Positions 18,343-28,379 of a DNA stretch of 64,000 nucleotides are shown in pieces. Made by a program: the position numbers and the translations under genes. The notes below the pieces were generated by a model. That model had not been told where the DNA came from. It was given only the letters and a program-made list of their open reading frames with translations, and ran no database searches. Within the stretch, counting starts at the first letter, position 1; every line of letters starts with the position of its first letter. This stretch comes from an uncultured bacterium (lineage in GTDB: Bacteria; Myxococcota_A; Bradymonadia; UBA7976; VGTA01), in the NCBI GenBank assembly GCA_943788935.1, contig CALSSE010000012.1, forward strand, positions 62,001 to 126,000, read 5' to 3'.

Positions 18343-18950
18343 TCCTCTTCACATACATTTTCTGGAATGCCTTTGATCGCTTCAAAGCGTAATGGACGAC
18401 GGGTGTCATCAGGTGACTCTAGACACCAAGTATATCCCTCAAGAGCCTCACCTCCATCGACCTGCTCTAAGTCGAAGATACGTTGACACTCTTGGGGTAA
18501 CTTGGGACAAGGTATAGTCACTGGCTCATTGGTCGTTGGCGACGGGAGAATCATAGGCGTATATAGTGAAAATGTGAGCCCATTAGCGACAAAGAGCAGC
18601 TGCCTCTCAGCGCTTCCTTCGAGCTCTTCAATGAGTCCTTGAACAACAAAAGAGCAGTTGCAGCGGTCAGCTTGGTCAAAAGAAGCAAGAGACTCATCCT
18701 CGGGCTTTTGATAACGAATACTCACTCCAGCGACCCGATCTCCATATTGACCTAAATTGAGCTCGTAGAGCGCTCTATTAATCGAACTCGTATCTTGAGC
18801 CTCTACATAGTCGGTACTCTCTCGCCATACTCCATTGACGGAAGTACTCCTCTGACAGCTTGACGAGGAGAACGCCAAGAGTATGAGAGAAAGACAATGA
18901 GAGAGAGACAATGAGTAAGAGAATGAGTGAGAGAGGGAGAGTGATCGCAT
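18339..18950 (-). CDS. Small lipoprotein, unknown function
   Basis: 203 aa. The N-terminus is a Ser/Leu/His repeat signal peptide leading to a lipobox (AFSSSSC). The mature part has an acidic beta-type sequence with several Cys (DRCNCSFVVQG, IPCPKLPQEC, YTWCLESP) and no family I recognise. It resembles the short accessory lipoproteins common in Myxococcota. Translationally coupled to the O-antigen ligase-like gene downstream and 14 bp from the end of the upstream ASH-repeat lipoprotein gene. Confidence 0.7.
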   Translation of the reverse strand: MRSLSLSHSFSYSLSLSHCLSLILLAFSSSSCQRSTSVNGVWRESTDYVEAQDTSSINRALYELNLGQYGDRVAGVSIRYQKPEDESLASFDQADRCNCSFVVQGLIEELEGSAERQLLFVANGLTFSLYTPMILPSPTTNEPVTIPCPKLPQECQRIFDLEQVDGGEALEGYTWCLESPDDTRRPLRFEAIKGIPENVCEEE

Positions 18951-18964
18951 GTAACTAGTAGGAT

Positions 18965-20503
18965 CTAAGGATTGGCGATAAGAGTGATGATCACATCACC
19001 GCCATCACTATCGCTTCTGATCACGAGATTAGCTTGGTATGCATTGGCGACCATCTCGTCAGCAGGTCTTGTGAAAGTGACCTCCAACACCCGAGTGTCT
19101 CCGGGTGGAATCATCCCCGATTGATCTCCTGAGATAGAAAACGAGGAGACATCGAGGTCACTCCCTTCAATAGCGACTTCAGAGAGGTTGACGGCAGTGT
19201 CCCCTGATGAGGTGATCGAAAGCATAGCGCTCGCTGACTCTCCGGCGCTCAATCCGTCAAAGGAGAGCATCGAGGCATCGGCGTCAAGTAACTTCAGAGA
19301 GTTGCTGAGCTGGGTCCGTAGAGGCACTCTAAATGCTCCGTCGATCGCGTTATCGGCATCATCTGAACGGACAATGAGGGTGGCCTCGGTGGGGGTGCCA
19401 CCTGCAATGTAGTCTATACGAACGATTTGCTCAGCTTGAACACCGACTTGGAAAGAGTCGTTATCGGCAGCGTTAATTCGGTACCCTGCGTCTTCAGGCT
19501 CAATCGACAAGAAAGCGCTGATTGGTCTTAGTCCAGTGTTGTAAAAGTTGACTGGCTGTACATCAGTAGCACCTGCATCATGACTGAAGGTGACCGGAAC
19601 AGGCATAATCTCTAAGTTAGCAGGTCTCGCTTCAGAGGTGAGTAATACTTCAAAACTAGGCTGATCGGGATCGTTGCTGCTGATCAATAATTTCGCTTGG
19701 TCAACTCCATCGTCTTGAGGGTCATAACTCACGATGAGGCGTAAGTAACCATTAGGCTCAATGGACGCTGATCGTAGCTCTTCTGTCGCGTCTACGGTAA
19801 ACTCTAGCCCGCTCTCAGGTGCAGGGTACTCTGGATCAACCATCACATCAACGGCGCTTAAAATGAGTGGTGAGGTCCCAAAGTTTCTCAATAGGTAGTT
19901 CTCAGAGGATGGACCAGTACTGGGAAACTGTATGGCTGTGACATTTCCTGAGATGTCAGGTTGACCGCTAGAGATCGTGATCGTAGAGGCGATTCTCAGT
20001 CCATTGGTCGCATTACTCTCTACGACGAGCTCAATATTTGAGGGGAGGGCGACAGTCTCTAAAGGCCTAAATGTTACCGTGATCTGCTTCAATTGACCTG
20101 CTAGGAGACTAATAGGGGTTATAGGACGCTCCCTTAGAATCACTGTACAGGTAGGAAGGACATCGGGAACAAGAATGGTCTCAGGGGGGATCATTTGGGT
20201 CTCAAAATCACAGTCATCGAGTCGCTCTCGACCGCCTTCCGCACTATCTACCTCTAAATAGATATCGCTGATGTTGAGCACTGCCTCTCCGGTGTTACGG
20301 AGCTCAATCACTTCGCTCTGCTCTCGAGTCCCTGTAGTCATCGGGGTTAAGATCACGTCACGGGGCTCCATCGCGATATTATTAGACTTTTTTCCCTCAA
20401 AACTACTATCGCAAGCGACGGAGGAGAGAGTGATGAGCAGAAAGAGCGCCCTGAGAATGTGTGAAGGCGCCGTCTCTGATGAGAGGTAACGTGTATCTTG
20501 CAT
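18965..20503 (-). CDS. Choice-of-anchor D (ASH-repeat) lipoprotein
   Basis: 512 aa from the ATG at 20503, chosen because it puts a normal signal peptide before lipobox LSSVAC. The mature protein is four to five Ig-like repeats of the ASH/choice-of-anchor D kind: each has an NTG- or SSG-containing strand (IELRNTGEAVLNISDIYL, FYNTGLRPISAF, SITSSGDTAVNLSEV) and an ITVTF- or IVSYDP-type strand, with phrases like SSNDPDQPSFEVLL. No enzymatic domain. Probably a cell-surface or periplasmic adhesive or structural protein. One of four such genes in a row. Confidence 0.82.
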   Translation of the reverse strand: MQDTRYLSSETAPSHILRALFLLITLSSVACDSSFEGKKSNNIAMEPRDVILTPMTTGTREQSEVIELRNTGEAVLNISDIYLEVDSAEGGRERLDDCDFETQMIPPETILVPDVLPTCTVILRERPITPISLLAGQLKQITVTFRPLETVALPSNIELVVESNATNGLRIASTITISSGQPDISGNVTAIQFPSTGPSSENYLLRNFGTSPLILSAVDVMVDPEYPAPESGLEFTVDATEELRSASIEPNGYLRLIVSYDPQDDGVDQAKLLISSNDPDQPSFEVLLTSEARPANLEIMPVPVTFSHDAGATDVQPVNFYNTGLRPISAFLSIEPEDAGYRINAADNDSFQVGVQAEQIVRIDYIAGGTPTEATLIVRSDDADNAIDGAFRVPLRTQLSNSLKLLDADASMLSFDGLSAGESASAMLSITSSGDTAVNLSEVAIEGSDLDVSSFSISGDQSGMIPPGDTRVLEVTFTRPADEMVANAYQANLVIRSDSDGGDVIITLIANP

Positions 20504-20694
20504 AACGGTGATTCCATCCAACGAGAGGGTGAGAGTGAAGCGATGAGTATTTAATAAATTCTAGAGGGGGGTCGAATATGTATTTAACATAAATTGAACG
20601 CTGATATAGGGAGATATCGCACGTAGTTAGATCAGGCGTCAGATGCATCTGGTTCAGCTGCACTCATTATGGTTAGAGGGTGGAGATTACCCGC

Positions 20695-23600
20695 TCAATT
20701 TCCTCGGCGTGGGAAACATTGGGCGTTATATTCAACACGAACTCTCTGACCAGGTTGGGGAACCTCATTCTCTTCAAAGACCACTGAATTACTCGCTGAG
20801 TCATAGGACCACCCTGTGGCGCTCATAGAGCCGTCGACTGAGACTTGAATAGAGTCTCTCTCTGCGGGTCGAGTGAGGAAAAATTGGACTGGGAGGCCAA
20901 AGGCTTGATTACCGATCTCTTGCAGAGGTCGACCAAAGTCAGTTTCACAGATGCTATACACTCGGCCATTAGTGCGGTTGGCTACCTCTACATAGCGACT
21001 CCCTGCGTTAGCCTCTCCTCCAGCGCCGTCACATGAGTTCGCTTGACCATTTCTATAGCCAGTGATGGCGTTAGCGTGAAAACGGCCCTCATTCCTGAAG
21101 CCCTTAATATTCTTGAAGAAATCGACATAGAAGTTGAGGTTGGCGTCAGAGAAGTCGTCTTCATCACTTACGAACACTAGCTCAAGTGCGGCGTCTTCCC
21201 TGAGGAAGCCTCGGTTGAGTCCTCCACAAACACCTTCTACGCAGGTGTCAGGTGCGACACAGTCTGCGTCAGCGCTACATGCTGCGCCTGTGTCATAGAT
21301 TAACGGATCGGAGAGCGCTGCTTGCGCAGCGGCGAGCCCCTTCTCTGTTCCAGATCCGCTAGTGCCTACACTTGAGGCTCGGGAGAACTCCGAGGCGACA
21401 TTAGGAGAGTTAGACATGATCCTCGGGTTACCTTGAAGACGGCCTGATTCGCTGCCGTCATCCATGTCTGTGGTGACAACACCGATTTGATAGTCATTTT
21501 GGAACTGCTGAGCACCATTGATGAAGCTCGCGAAATTATCGGCGAGATTCTCTTGCTCTTCACTCATTGACCCAGAGTTGTCGATGATAAATAAGACATC
21601 TACAGTTTGACCACTCGTCTGGACGAACTCATCAACTTGGCTGGTATTAGCGACGCCTTCTCCTTCTAATGGTACTCTCAATTCGGGGGCATCAGCGGCA
21701 TCGGAGACAAAGACGAGCTCACATTGATCAGCCCCTAGATTACCTGGTTCATAGACGAGATTAACCTCTGCTGGGCTATTTCTAGTAACTATGATACAGC
21801 CATCTTGATTAGCGACCGGGCGGTTGGTGATTAAAAACTCGCTGCACCCTGGACCTTCTAGGCTCATTCCGGTGATGCATAAGTCAACGAGCCCGGTGTT
21901 ATATACGGTGACCCGCTCTTCACGTGAGGCGCAATCACCCGCGGTGACTTGGCCTAGATCGAGCCGCCCTGGGATGACCTCGATATTACTCTCTCCTGAG
22001 ACTCCATTTAGACTAGCCTGAGCGACCTTATCTGTATTGGTGAAAGGGTCAAAGTAGTTCAGAGTATAGGTGGCGGAGTCAGCATTGAACAGGGCGGGAG
22101 AATAGGTGATCTCGAAGGGGAGAAACTGTCCTGCAGCCGCTTGATTGGCTGCGATGGGTCGAGTGAGCTCAAAGAAGACATCACCTAAGCCAGGGATAGG
22201 GATAGGGATCAACGGCTCGATGGATTGATCTCGAAGCTCACAGCTCCCTGTCCCCCTGTTGACCGCACGAAGCTCTCTGGTGACGCTTCTTCCTCGAGTA
22301 ACTAGTCCAAAGTTCATCCGCTCGGGCAGGATGAGCATCTCGCAAGTGGGCGCTCCTCCTCCTGTCACAGTGAGCGGGACAGTAAGAGTGGGTGTATCGG
22401 GGCTACTGTTCTCGATAACGAGGCTATCCATCGCTCTCTGACCTTCGCTGAGTCCAGTATTTTGATAGCTGACCTCAATGATTTGGGTCATGCGGGTATC
22501 GAGTACGAATGGGACACCGACACTCTGATCTACCCAACGCCAAGCGAAACCGTCGGCTTGACTGCTCAAGCCAACGGAGGAAATGTCGAGTGGAGCATCT
22601 CCACAGTTGAGCACTTCAACAAGGAATGGAGCGCTGGGCTGACCTTGGGCGACGACTCGGAAATCGACAGCTTCAGGAGTCGTTTGAATACAAGGTTGCT
22701 TGAGTCTCCCGCTCAAAGGAATAGAGACTTGCCCTTGGCATTCGCCGAAAGAAACGGAGACTGCGGTGCGATGTCCACCCTCCATACCCGGAGTGTAGCT
22801 GACGCCAAAAGAGAATGTCTCTTCTGGGTTTATTACTTGGGGGACATCGACGTCGTGAAGAGTAAATTGGGCATTAATCGCGGGGTCATTCACCGCTAAT
22901 TCTAGTCGATCAATATTGAGTGGATCTAAGCCACTATTGGTGAGTGTGACATTAATAATGGGGCTCTCGACACCTAAGTCTAACGGGCCAAACTCTACAG
23001 CGCTCGGGGAGAGGTCAACAAAAGGGACAAATTCTAGGCCACTTAGCTCAACTCGAAGAGGGGTCCCGCCATCTCCTTCATAAGAGACGAGTAATGTCCC
23101 TTCCGCGCTGCCACTCACCGTAGGGGTATAGGCTATACCTACTCGAAAGATATCGCCTTGCTGTATGGAGACTCCTGCCGGTGAATCTAATCGTTCTGGC
23201 TCATCAGACCCAGAACGTAATATCTCATATCCATCGATAGAGAAGGCTGCAGACGTTTCTTCAGTGAGCTGTGCCGCTTGTAGCGTTACGGGGACGACAC
23301 CAAAGTTCTGAAACTCATGCCAATTGAGATCATTGGCGTCGCATGGATTGAGCACAAACACTGCGCTGGTCTCATAAATAAGATCAGATTGACCGATGGT
23401 GGTCTCAATCGGAATGATCGTCTCATTATTAGTTCTAGCAGCGGAGGAGCTGTTATTGACGATCACTAAATTACCGCTGTCAAGACCCTCATTCATAGGA
23501 CTGTAAGACAGGGTAAAGCTAAAGACTTCTCCCGGTTCAACCACGAAAGCCTGACCGACTCCCTCAGGGAGAATAATACTAAACTCAAGGCTGCTCAACT

Positions 23601-23877
23601 CACTAGATAAATACATATCAACGACTTGCAGGCGACCATCTCCGATGTTTTCAATATTGACAATCTTTGTAGTCGTCTGACCGGTCGGCACAGCGGTTAA
23701 GGCGATCGGGTCAGGGTTTACATTGATCTCAGGAGACCCCGCTTTACCGAAGTTGTTCTCATCATCACAGGCAACCCCCATAATAACTGTCAAACTAAGG
23801 AGCGATAGCCATCTTCGGGCGTTCAACCCTACCCGATAGAGACGTGATGATGCTGTTCTAGAGGCGGGGTCTAACAT
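20695..23877 (-). CDS. Large ASH-repeat lipoprotein with vWA domain
   Basis: 1060 aa from the ATG at 23877, which has AGAAGGG eight bases upstream; an earlier ATG at 23883 is possible. Lipobox VIMGVAC is followed by about six ASH/choice-of-anchor D repeats, then a von Willebrand factor A domain in the last third with an intact MIDAS motif (FIIDNSGSMSEE, VFVSDEDD). A Cys-rich insert (CSADADCVAPDTC, then CGG) of the kind common in myxobacterial lipoproteins interrupts the vWA domain. A C-terminal beta domain ends RVRVEYNAQCFP. Metal-dependent ligand binding at the cell surface is likely. Confidence 0.85.
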   Translation of the reverse strand: MLDPASRTASSRLYRVGLNARRWLSLLSLTVIMGVACDDENNFGKAGSPEINVNPDPIALTAVPTGQTTTKIVNIENIGDGRLQVVDMYLSSELSSLEFSIILPEGVGQAFVVEPGEVFSFTLSYSPMNEGLDSGNLVIVNNSSSAARTNNETIIPIETTIGQSDLIYETSAVFVLNPCDANDLNWHEFQNFGVVPVTLQAAQLTEETSAAFSIDGYEILRSGSDEPERLDSPAGVSIQQGDIFRVGIAYTPTVSGSAEGTLLVSYEGDGGTPLRVELSGLEFVPFVDLSPSAVEFGPLDLGVESPIINVTLTNSGLDPLNIDRLELAVNDPAINAQFTLHDVDVPQVINPEETFSFGVSYTPGMEGGHRTAVSVSFGECQGQVSIPLSGRLKQPCIQTTPEAVDFRVVAQGQPSAPFLVEVLNCGDAPLDISSVGLSSQADGFAWRWVDQSVGVPFVLDTRMTQIIEVSYQNTGLSEGQRAMDSLVIENSSPDTPTLTVPLTVTGGGAPTCEMLILPERMNFGLVTRGRSVTRELRAVNRGTGSCELRDQSIEPLIPIPIPGLGDVFFELTRPIAANQAAAGQFLPFEITYSPALFNADSATYTLNYFDPFTNTDKVAQASLNGVSGESNIEVIPGRLDLGQVTAGDCASREERVTVYNTGLVDLCITGMSLEGPGCSEFLITNRPVANQDGCIIVTRNSPAEVNLVYEPGNLGADQCELVFVSDAADAPELRVPLEGEGVANTSQVDEFVQTSGQTVDVLFIIDNSGSMSEEQENLADNFASFINGAQQFQNDYQIGVVTTDMDDGSESGRLQGNPRIMSNSPNVASEFSRASSVGTSGSGTEKGLAAAQAALSDPLIYDTGAACSADADCVAPDTCVEGVCGGLNRGFLREDAALELVFVSDEDDFSDANLNFYVDFFKNIKGFRNEGRFHANAITGYRNGQANSCDGAGGEANAGSRYVEVANRTNGRVYSICETDFGRPLQEIGNQAFGLPVQFFLTRPAERDSIQVSVDGSMSATGWSYDSASNSVVFEENEVPQPGQRVRVEYNAQCFPRRGN

Positions 23878-24022
23878 ACTCATAACCCTTCTGAAAAATA
23901 AAGTACACAATCCATAGATTGCTTAAGGTTTTGTGGAGTTGAAATCAATGTTTGAAACACATAACAGTCGTTTTGTCATGTCGCTTTTTTTAAGTTTTTA
24001 TCAGAGGTGATCTCGTCGCAAT

Positions 24023-26089
24023 CTATTGAGCGTACTCACCCTCTTCATAGACTCGGTCAATCGCGGTGACGACTGGGCACATTAGGGGATCTTCACACCA
24101 GTTGATGCTCGCTACATGCCACAATTGGTTGAGACGATTCAGCTCTCGATCAACAAACTCCCCGATAAGATCTCCTCGAGCGAAGAGCCTCACAGTGACA
24201 TAACTAGAGTGTTCAATCGTTGGGTCTCTCCCCGCCTCTCCAAAGAGACTCTCAGCCCGATAATAGATCGCGCCGACTTCATAAGTGACACCTACCTCGG
24301 GACGGTTGAGGTTGACATTCTCTGGTCCTGCGCCATTGATATCATCAATATCGAGACTAGGGTTATCTAGAAAATCCCCAACGCTACCCCAATCTGGAGC
24401 GGTGTTCTGAAAATAGCAATCCCAGTTGCCGGCAGCGCTTCCCCACCGCTCAGCAGCGTTTTGATGCTTAAAGTGAAGATCAACATCGGTCCCTGAACTA
24501 TCTGTTTCATCAGGATCTTCGGGCGTAGACCATACTAGCTGTATATGTAGGTCTTTCTCTGGTACAGCTTCTATAATCACTGTCGCTACCGCATTAGGGG
24601 CGCAGCTGGATTGGCCCAAGTTATCGAAGACCTCGAGCTCGATCACATAACGACCTGCGAGGTCTACAAAAAAGGTTGCGGTCGGCGTCATCTCATCATC
24701 CATTGGCCCTCCCCCTGCGGGGTCAGCGTTGCTAAAGAGATTCTCAACGACTTGACTGACCGATCCACTAGGACGTTCGATGACGTTCCAAACCCACCGC
24801 TGGACCTCTCCTCCCGGATCCGCAGAGGGTGAACCATCGAGGGTAATGATCTCTAATGGCGCCACCTCATAACGCTCGCTAGTGACCACTGGCAATGGGC
24901 AGGAATTCTCTACCCCACGACCGAATAGGTCTACGATGAGGGGCTCACTGCTAGTATTGGTATAGAGTAATAAGCGCCCACCATAGTTTTGTTCCTGAGT
25001 GGGCCAAAAGCCGACATCAATGACTCGACTAGGAAAGGATTCTCCAGCACTAGCGGCAGGAAGCTCTAGCAGATCACCATTGTCATTCGCTTCTAGCGCT
25101 TGTGGGAGACCAAACTCAGCGCCTTCAAATTCGATTCGACTGATCCGAAGGGGCGCTCCCCCACAGCTCTCAACGATGAGCGGTAGGATATTAGGGGTCT
25201 CTTCATCTCGAGCGGGAACTAAGAGTGCGGCTCCAAAATCTAGGGTGTCTGGGGTGAGCTGTATACAGGGCGCTGCTCCATTGGCGATCAAGGGACCGCG
25301 ATATTCACTGGCGCCTGGATCATTGCTGATGATAACGAGTTCAGCTAGATCAGGGCCTGCGCTTGGTGGCGCATAGCGGATGATGATACTCTGCGCCTCA
25401 CCGGGCTCTACGCTGATAGAGCTGAAACTTTCCTCATCGATTTCTTCACCCTCTATGAGGACGATAAAATCTTCACTACCATCTATTCGTAGATTACTCA
25501 CTAAGAGGGTGCCTTGACCAACATTACGAATCTCTCCCTCTAGCTCAGCGACTTCGCCTGCGTCTACACTCCCAAAGTCGAAAGTGCCGGGGGAGACAAA
25601 TATATTAGGGGCCGCTCCTGATGTTTGAATGGGGACTTTCAACTCACGTTGTTGGGCGCTGTTGGTCTCAATGACCAGCTCATCATTATCTTGGGCGCTC
25701 TGTTCTTCGCTGGGTGTGTAGGTGATGAATAAGGTTAAGACCTCAGTCTCGTTGGGTTCTAAGATGAGTTGACTCGGTACCTCGGCGCCATCGGCGAGAC
25801 TAATTTTAAAAGGCGATTCTGGGCGATTTATACGAATATTGATAAGGGTGATGGCAGCGCTTCCAACATTACGAACTGTGAGTATTTGTTCTGCTCTCTG
25901 TCCGCTAGGGATGGAAGGGAAGAGCAATATATCAGGAGATACGCTGAGTAGACCACTGCTTATATTGCCAAAGTCGTCCTCAGAGTCACAACTGGTCAAC
26001 AAGGCGCAACAGAAAATAGAACATAAGACTAACATCGCTCGAGCGATGAGATAGAGAGAACAGTGAAGTTTAGAGATCGTTCGTCTCAT
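24023..26089 (-). CDS. ASH-repeat lipoprotein with PKD and YfaP-like domains (paralog A)
   Basis: 688 aa. AAGGA lies seven bases before the ATG. Lipobox CALLTSC; three ASH/choice-of-anchor D repeats (about 35-400) with ITYTPSEEQ, ISNDPGAS and similar phrases. A PKD-type domain follows (IITLDGSPSADPGGEV to LEVFDNLGQSS), then a C-terminal domain starting LHIQLVWSTPED with DVDLHFKH, resembling the YfaP/DUF2135 'DVDLH' beta-sandwich. It contains WDCYFQNTAPDWG and an IDRVYEEG end. It is collinear with the upstream gene (paralog B), so they arose by duplication. Confidence 0.85.
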   Translation of the reverse strand: MRRTISKLHCSLYLIARAMLVLCSIFCCALLTSCDSEDDFGNISSGLLSVSPDILLFPSIPSGQRAEQILTVRNVGSAAITLINIRINRPESPFKISLADGAEVPSQLILEPNETEVLTLFITYTPSEEQSAQDNDELVIETNSAQQRELKVPIQTSGAAPNIFVSPGTFDFGSVDAGEVAELEGEIRNVGQGTLLVSNLRIDGSEDFIVLIEGEEIDEESFSSISVEPGEAQSIIIRYAPPSAGPDLAELVIISNDPGASEYRGPLIANGAAPCIQLTPDTLDFGAALLVPARDEETPNILPLIVESCGGAPLRISRIEFEGAEFGLPQALEANDNGDLLELPAASAGESFPSRVIDVGFWPTQEQNYGGRLLLYTNTSSEPLIVDLFGRGVENSCPLPVVTSERYEVAPLEIITLDGSPSADPGGEVQRWVWNVIERPSGSVSQVVENLFSNADPAGGGPMDDEMTPTATFFVDLAGRYVIELEVFDNLGQSSCAPNAVATVIIEAVPEKDLHIQLVWSTPEDPDETDSSGTDVDLHFKHQNAAERWGSAAGNWDCYFQNTAPDWGSVGDFLDNPSLDIDDINGAGPENVNLNRPEVGVTYEVGAIYYRAESLFGEAGRDPTIEHSSYVTVRLFARGDLIGEFVDRELNRLNQLWHVASINWCEDPLMCPVVTAIDRVYEEGEYAQ

Positions 26090-26231
26090 ACGATATTCCT
26101 TTTGGAAGTACGGCGGACGAGTCTCAGTCTCGGATCGCCCAGCTATTGATGAGTGTATTGGCTGATCGAGTCGGTTATCGATAGGCTGAGTGTAGATGAA
26201 GGATCAGCGTGATCGGTTCCAGCAGAGAGTA

Positions 26232-28379
26232 TTATGGCTGCGGAGCATCCTCATAGTAGCGGTCGATGGTGGTCACTAGACCGTCGGGCCACGAGATTGA
26301 CGCGACCTCCCAGAAGTGCTTTCGTCCATTCATCACTTTAAACCCGGGGGCATCACCTTCAGTATAGTCCCAAGTAGGAACACCGTTAATGAATATACGG
26401 ACAAAAGCCTTCATTGGTCCATATTCCCAACCATCAACTCTGTCCAAGTTTTCATAGTAGTCAACCCCGACAATATACTCTCCACCTAGGACGGTTGTGT
26501 CTTCAGGCACAGCGAGAGTTAAATTCTCGGGGCCATTGCCACTGAAATCATCGAGGTCAAGGAAAGGATTATCTCGGGGGTTATCTAGCTGACCCCAATC
26601 AGGATCTGGATTGTTGAAGTAGCAATCATAAGGTCTAGTAAACCATGAGCCTGCATTAGGATGTCTTAGGTGAAGGTCAAGGTCTCCTGAACGCTCCAAG
26701 CCAACATCCTCCTCATTCACGGGTTCCCATGAGAGCTGAATCTGAATTGCCTCATCAGGCTCAGCGAGTATAGTGACAACCGCCGGGTTACGGCAGTCGA
26801 GTGAAGTGAGCCCAAATTGATCAGTGACTCTCAGCTCCGCAGTATAATAGCCAGGGAGATCGATAAAGAATAGCGCGGTAGGTGTCGTATCATCGTCTGG
26901 GCGACCTCCATCAGCAGGTTGCTGTGGATTATCGAAACGCTCTACCAACTGTGATACAGAACCTTGAGGGCGAGAGGTGATGACCCACTCATAAGCGACG
27001 GGTAGATTATCGGGGCCATCTTGGTCGACAGATGGGCTTCCATCAAGGACAATCGTATCTAGAGGTAAGACGTAAAATTCATCTTCGATAGCTCGAGCTT
27101 GGGGGCAGATATTCGCTGTTCCTCGGCCAAGAATACTCACTCGTCGCTCAGGCATGACAGGGTCATCACTGATAATCACCAAAGTGGCGTTATAAATCTT
27201 CTCTTCTCTTGGAGAGAAAGAAAGGGTGATCTCTTCACTTGGGCGTAAGCCTTGACTACTAGCAGCCGGCATAATGAGGGGTAATTCAATCTCTCCTTCT
27301 ATTTGGAAAACCCCTTCGGCATCATCAGTGATATAGACCTCAACGATGTTCAACTCTGCGCCTCCACAACTCTCGAACAGCGCGACTTGTGAGTCGGTAC
27401 GAGAGACCAGTGAGGCGGGGAATTCGATGGCCTCTGGTAAAACCTCTAAGCAAGGGTTGCGTGAGTTAGCGGTCAGTGGAATCGTATAGGTCTCTTGACC
27501 TTCCGCATTACTGATGATGACCATCTCAGCAAAGTCGGGCCCTGCAGCTTCGGGGAAATAACGGAGCTGTACGTTCAACGTCCCTCCTCCTTCTCCTTCT
27601 AGAAAAGGAGAGATGCCGGGGAGACCGTCTTGGTCAGGGTCCTCAAGAAGCTCTGGCTGTCGTCGAGGATCACGACCATCTATAAAGGGAGTAAAGTCTT
27701 GAGATCCGTCGATACGAAGCTGTTCTATGTAAAGAACAGATTGTCCTACATTTAGGATCTGCATCTCTACTACTCGCTCTTCCCCTGCAGGGACAACATC
27801 AAAATCGACAGATGTCGGATTGACAGCGAGCTGGGCGGCTCCTGCGCTGACTCTGATCGGAATATCGATCCGAGACCTCTCGGGGGCTCTTGGGTCAGAG
27901 AAGTTTGTATCAAAGTAAATCGCCGCAGAATCAGCGACCTCATCCTGAGGTGAGTAAGTCACCTTAATACCTAACAGCTCGTTAGGACCTATTCGTAATG
28001 AGTCGTCGATGTCAGCTTCAGAACCTTCGGGACCTTCTTCAAAGTCTATGACTTCAAAAGTCTCACTTCCGGGGTATTTATACTCAACGATGAACTCACC
28101 GCTTTGACTGACATTAGTTTGGATGATAGAGCGAGCGATAATTAAATCAACACCACCGACATTCTCAATCTCCACCTCTTTGGTGATTGATCGACCAACC
28201 ACTAAGATAGGAAAGGTGATCTCTTGACTAGGGCGAACGATGTATTGTGGTGATTCACGAGAGGTCACGCCGCTGTTATCACAGGCCGTGAGCGTAAATA
28301 ACGCTGAGACTAAACAAAAAACAAACATCCGCAGGGCACCTGCATGATGTAATATAAACCCTATATGTTGTTGAGGCAT
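26232..28379 (-). CDS. ASH-repeat lipoprotein with PKD and YfaP-like domains (paralog B)
   Basis: 715 aa. An AGGAG site precedes the ATG; lipobox LFTLTAC. It has the same order as paralog A: ASH/choice-of-anchor D repeats, a PKD-type domain (TIVLDGSPSVDQDG to LRVTDQFGLTS), and a C-terminal domain with IQLSWEPVN, DLDLHLRHP, YDCYFNNPDPDWG and IDRYYEDAPQP. The matching segments make the pair homologous over full length, while identity looks only moderate, so the duplication is old. Conserved Asp-rich loops (PFLDLDDFSGNGPENL) suggest Ca binding. Divergent from the vWA lipoprotein gene at 29010. Confidence 0.85.
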   Translation of the reverse strand: MPQQHIGFILHHAGALRMFVFCLVSALFTLTACDNSGVTSRESPQYIVRPSQEITFPILVVGRSITKEVEIENVGGVDLIIARSIIQTNVSQSGEFIVEYKYPGSETFEVIDFEEGPEGSEADIDDSLRIGPNELLGIKVTYSPQDEVADSAAIYFDTNFSDPRAPERSRIDIPIRVSAGAAQLAVNPTSVDFDVVPAGEERVVEMQILNVGQSVLYIEQLRIDGSQDFTPFIDGRDPRRQPELLEDPDQDGLPGISPFLEGEGGGTLNVQLRYFPEAAGPDFAEMVIISNAEGQETYTIPLTANSRNPCLEVLPEAIEFPASLVSRTDSQVALFESCGGAELNIVEVYITDDAEGVFQIEGEIELPLIMPAASSQGLRPSEEITLSFSPREEKIYNATLVIISDDPVMPERRVSILGRGTANICPQARAIEDEFYVLPLDTIVLDGSPSVDQDGPDNLPVAYEWVITSRPQGSVSQLVERFDNPQQPADGGRPDDDTTPTALFFIDLPGYYTAELRVTDQFGLTSLDCRNPAVVTILAEPDEAIQIQLSWEPVNEEDVGLERSGDLDLHLRHPNAGSWFTRPYDCYFNNPDPDWGQLDNPRDNPFLDLDDFSGNGPENLTLAVPEDTTVLGGEYIVGVDYYENLDRVDGWEYGPMKAFVRIFINGVPTWDYTEGDAPGFKVMNGRKHFWEVASISWPDGLVTTIDRYYEDAPQP

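Noticed and set aside
22462..22899. Plus-strand 145-codon frame
   Set aside because: Antisense to the vWA/ASH lipoprotein gene, no ribosome site and no recognisable domain.
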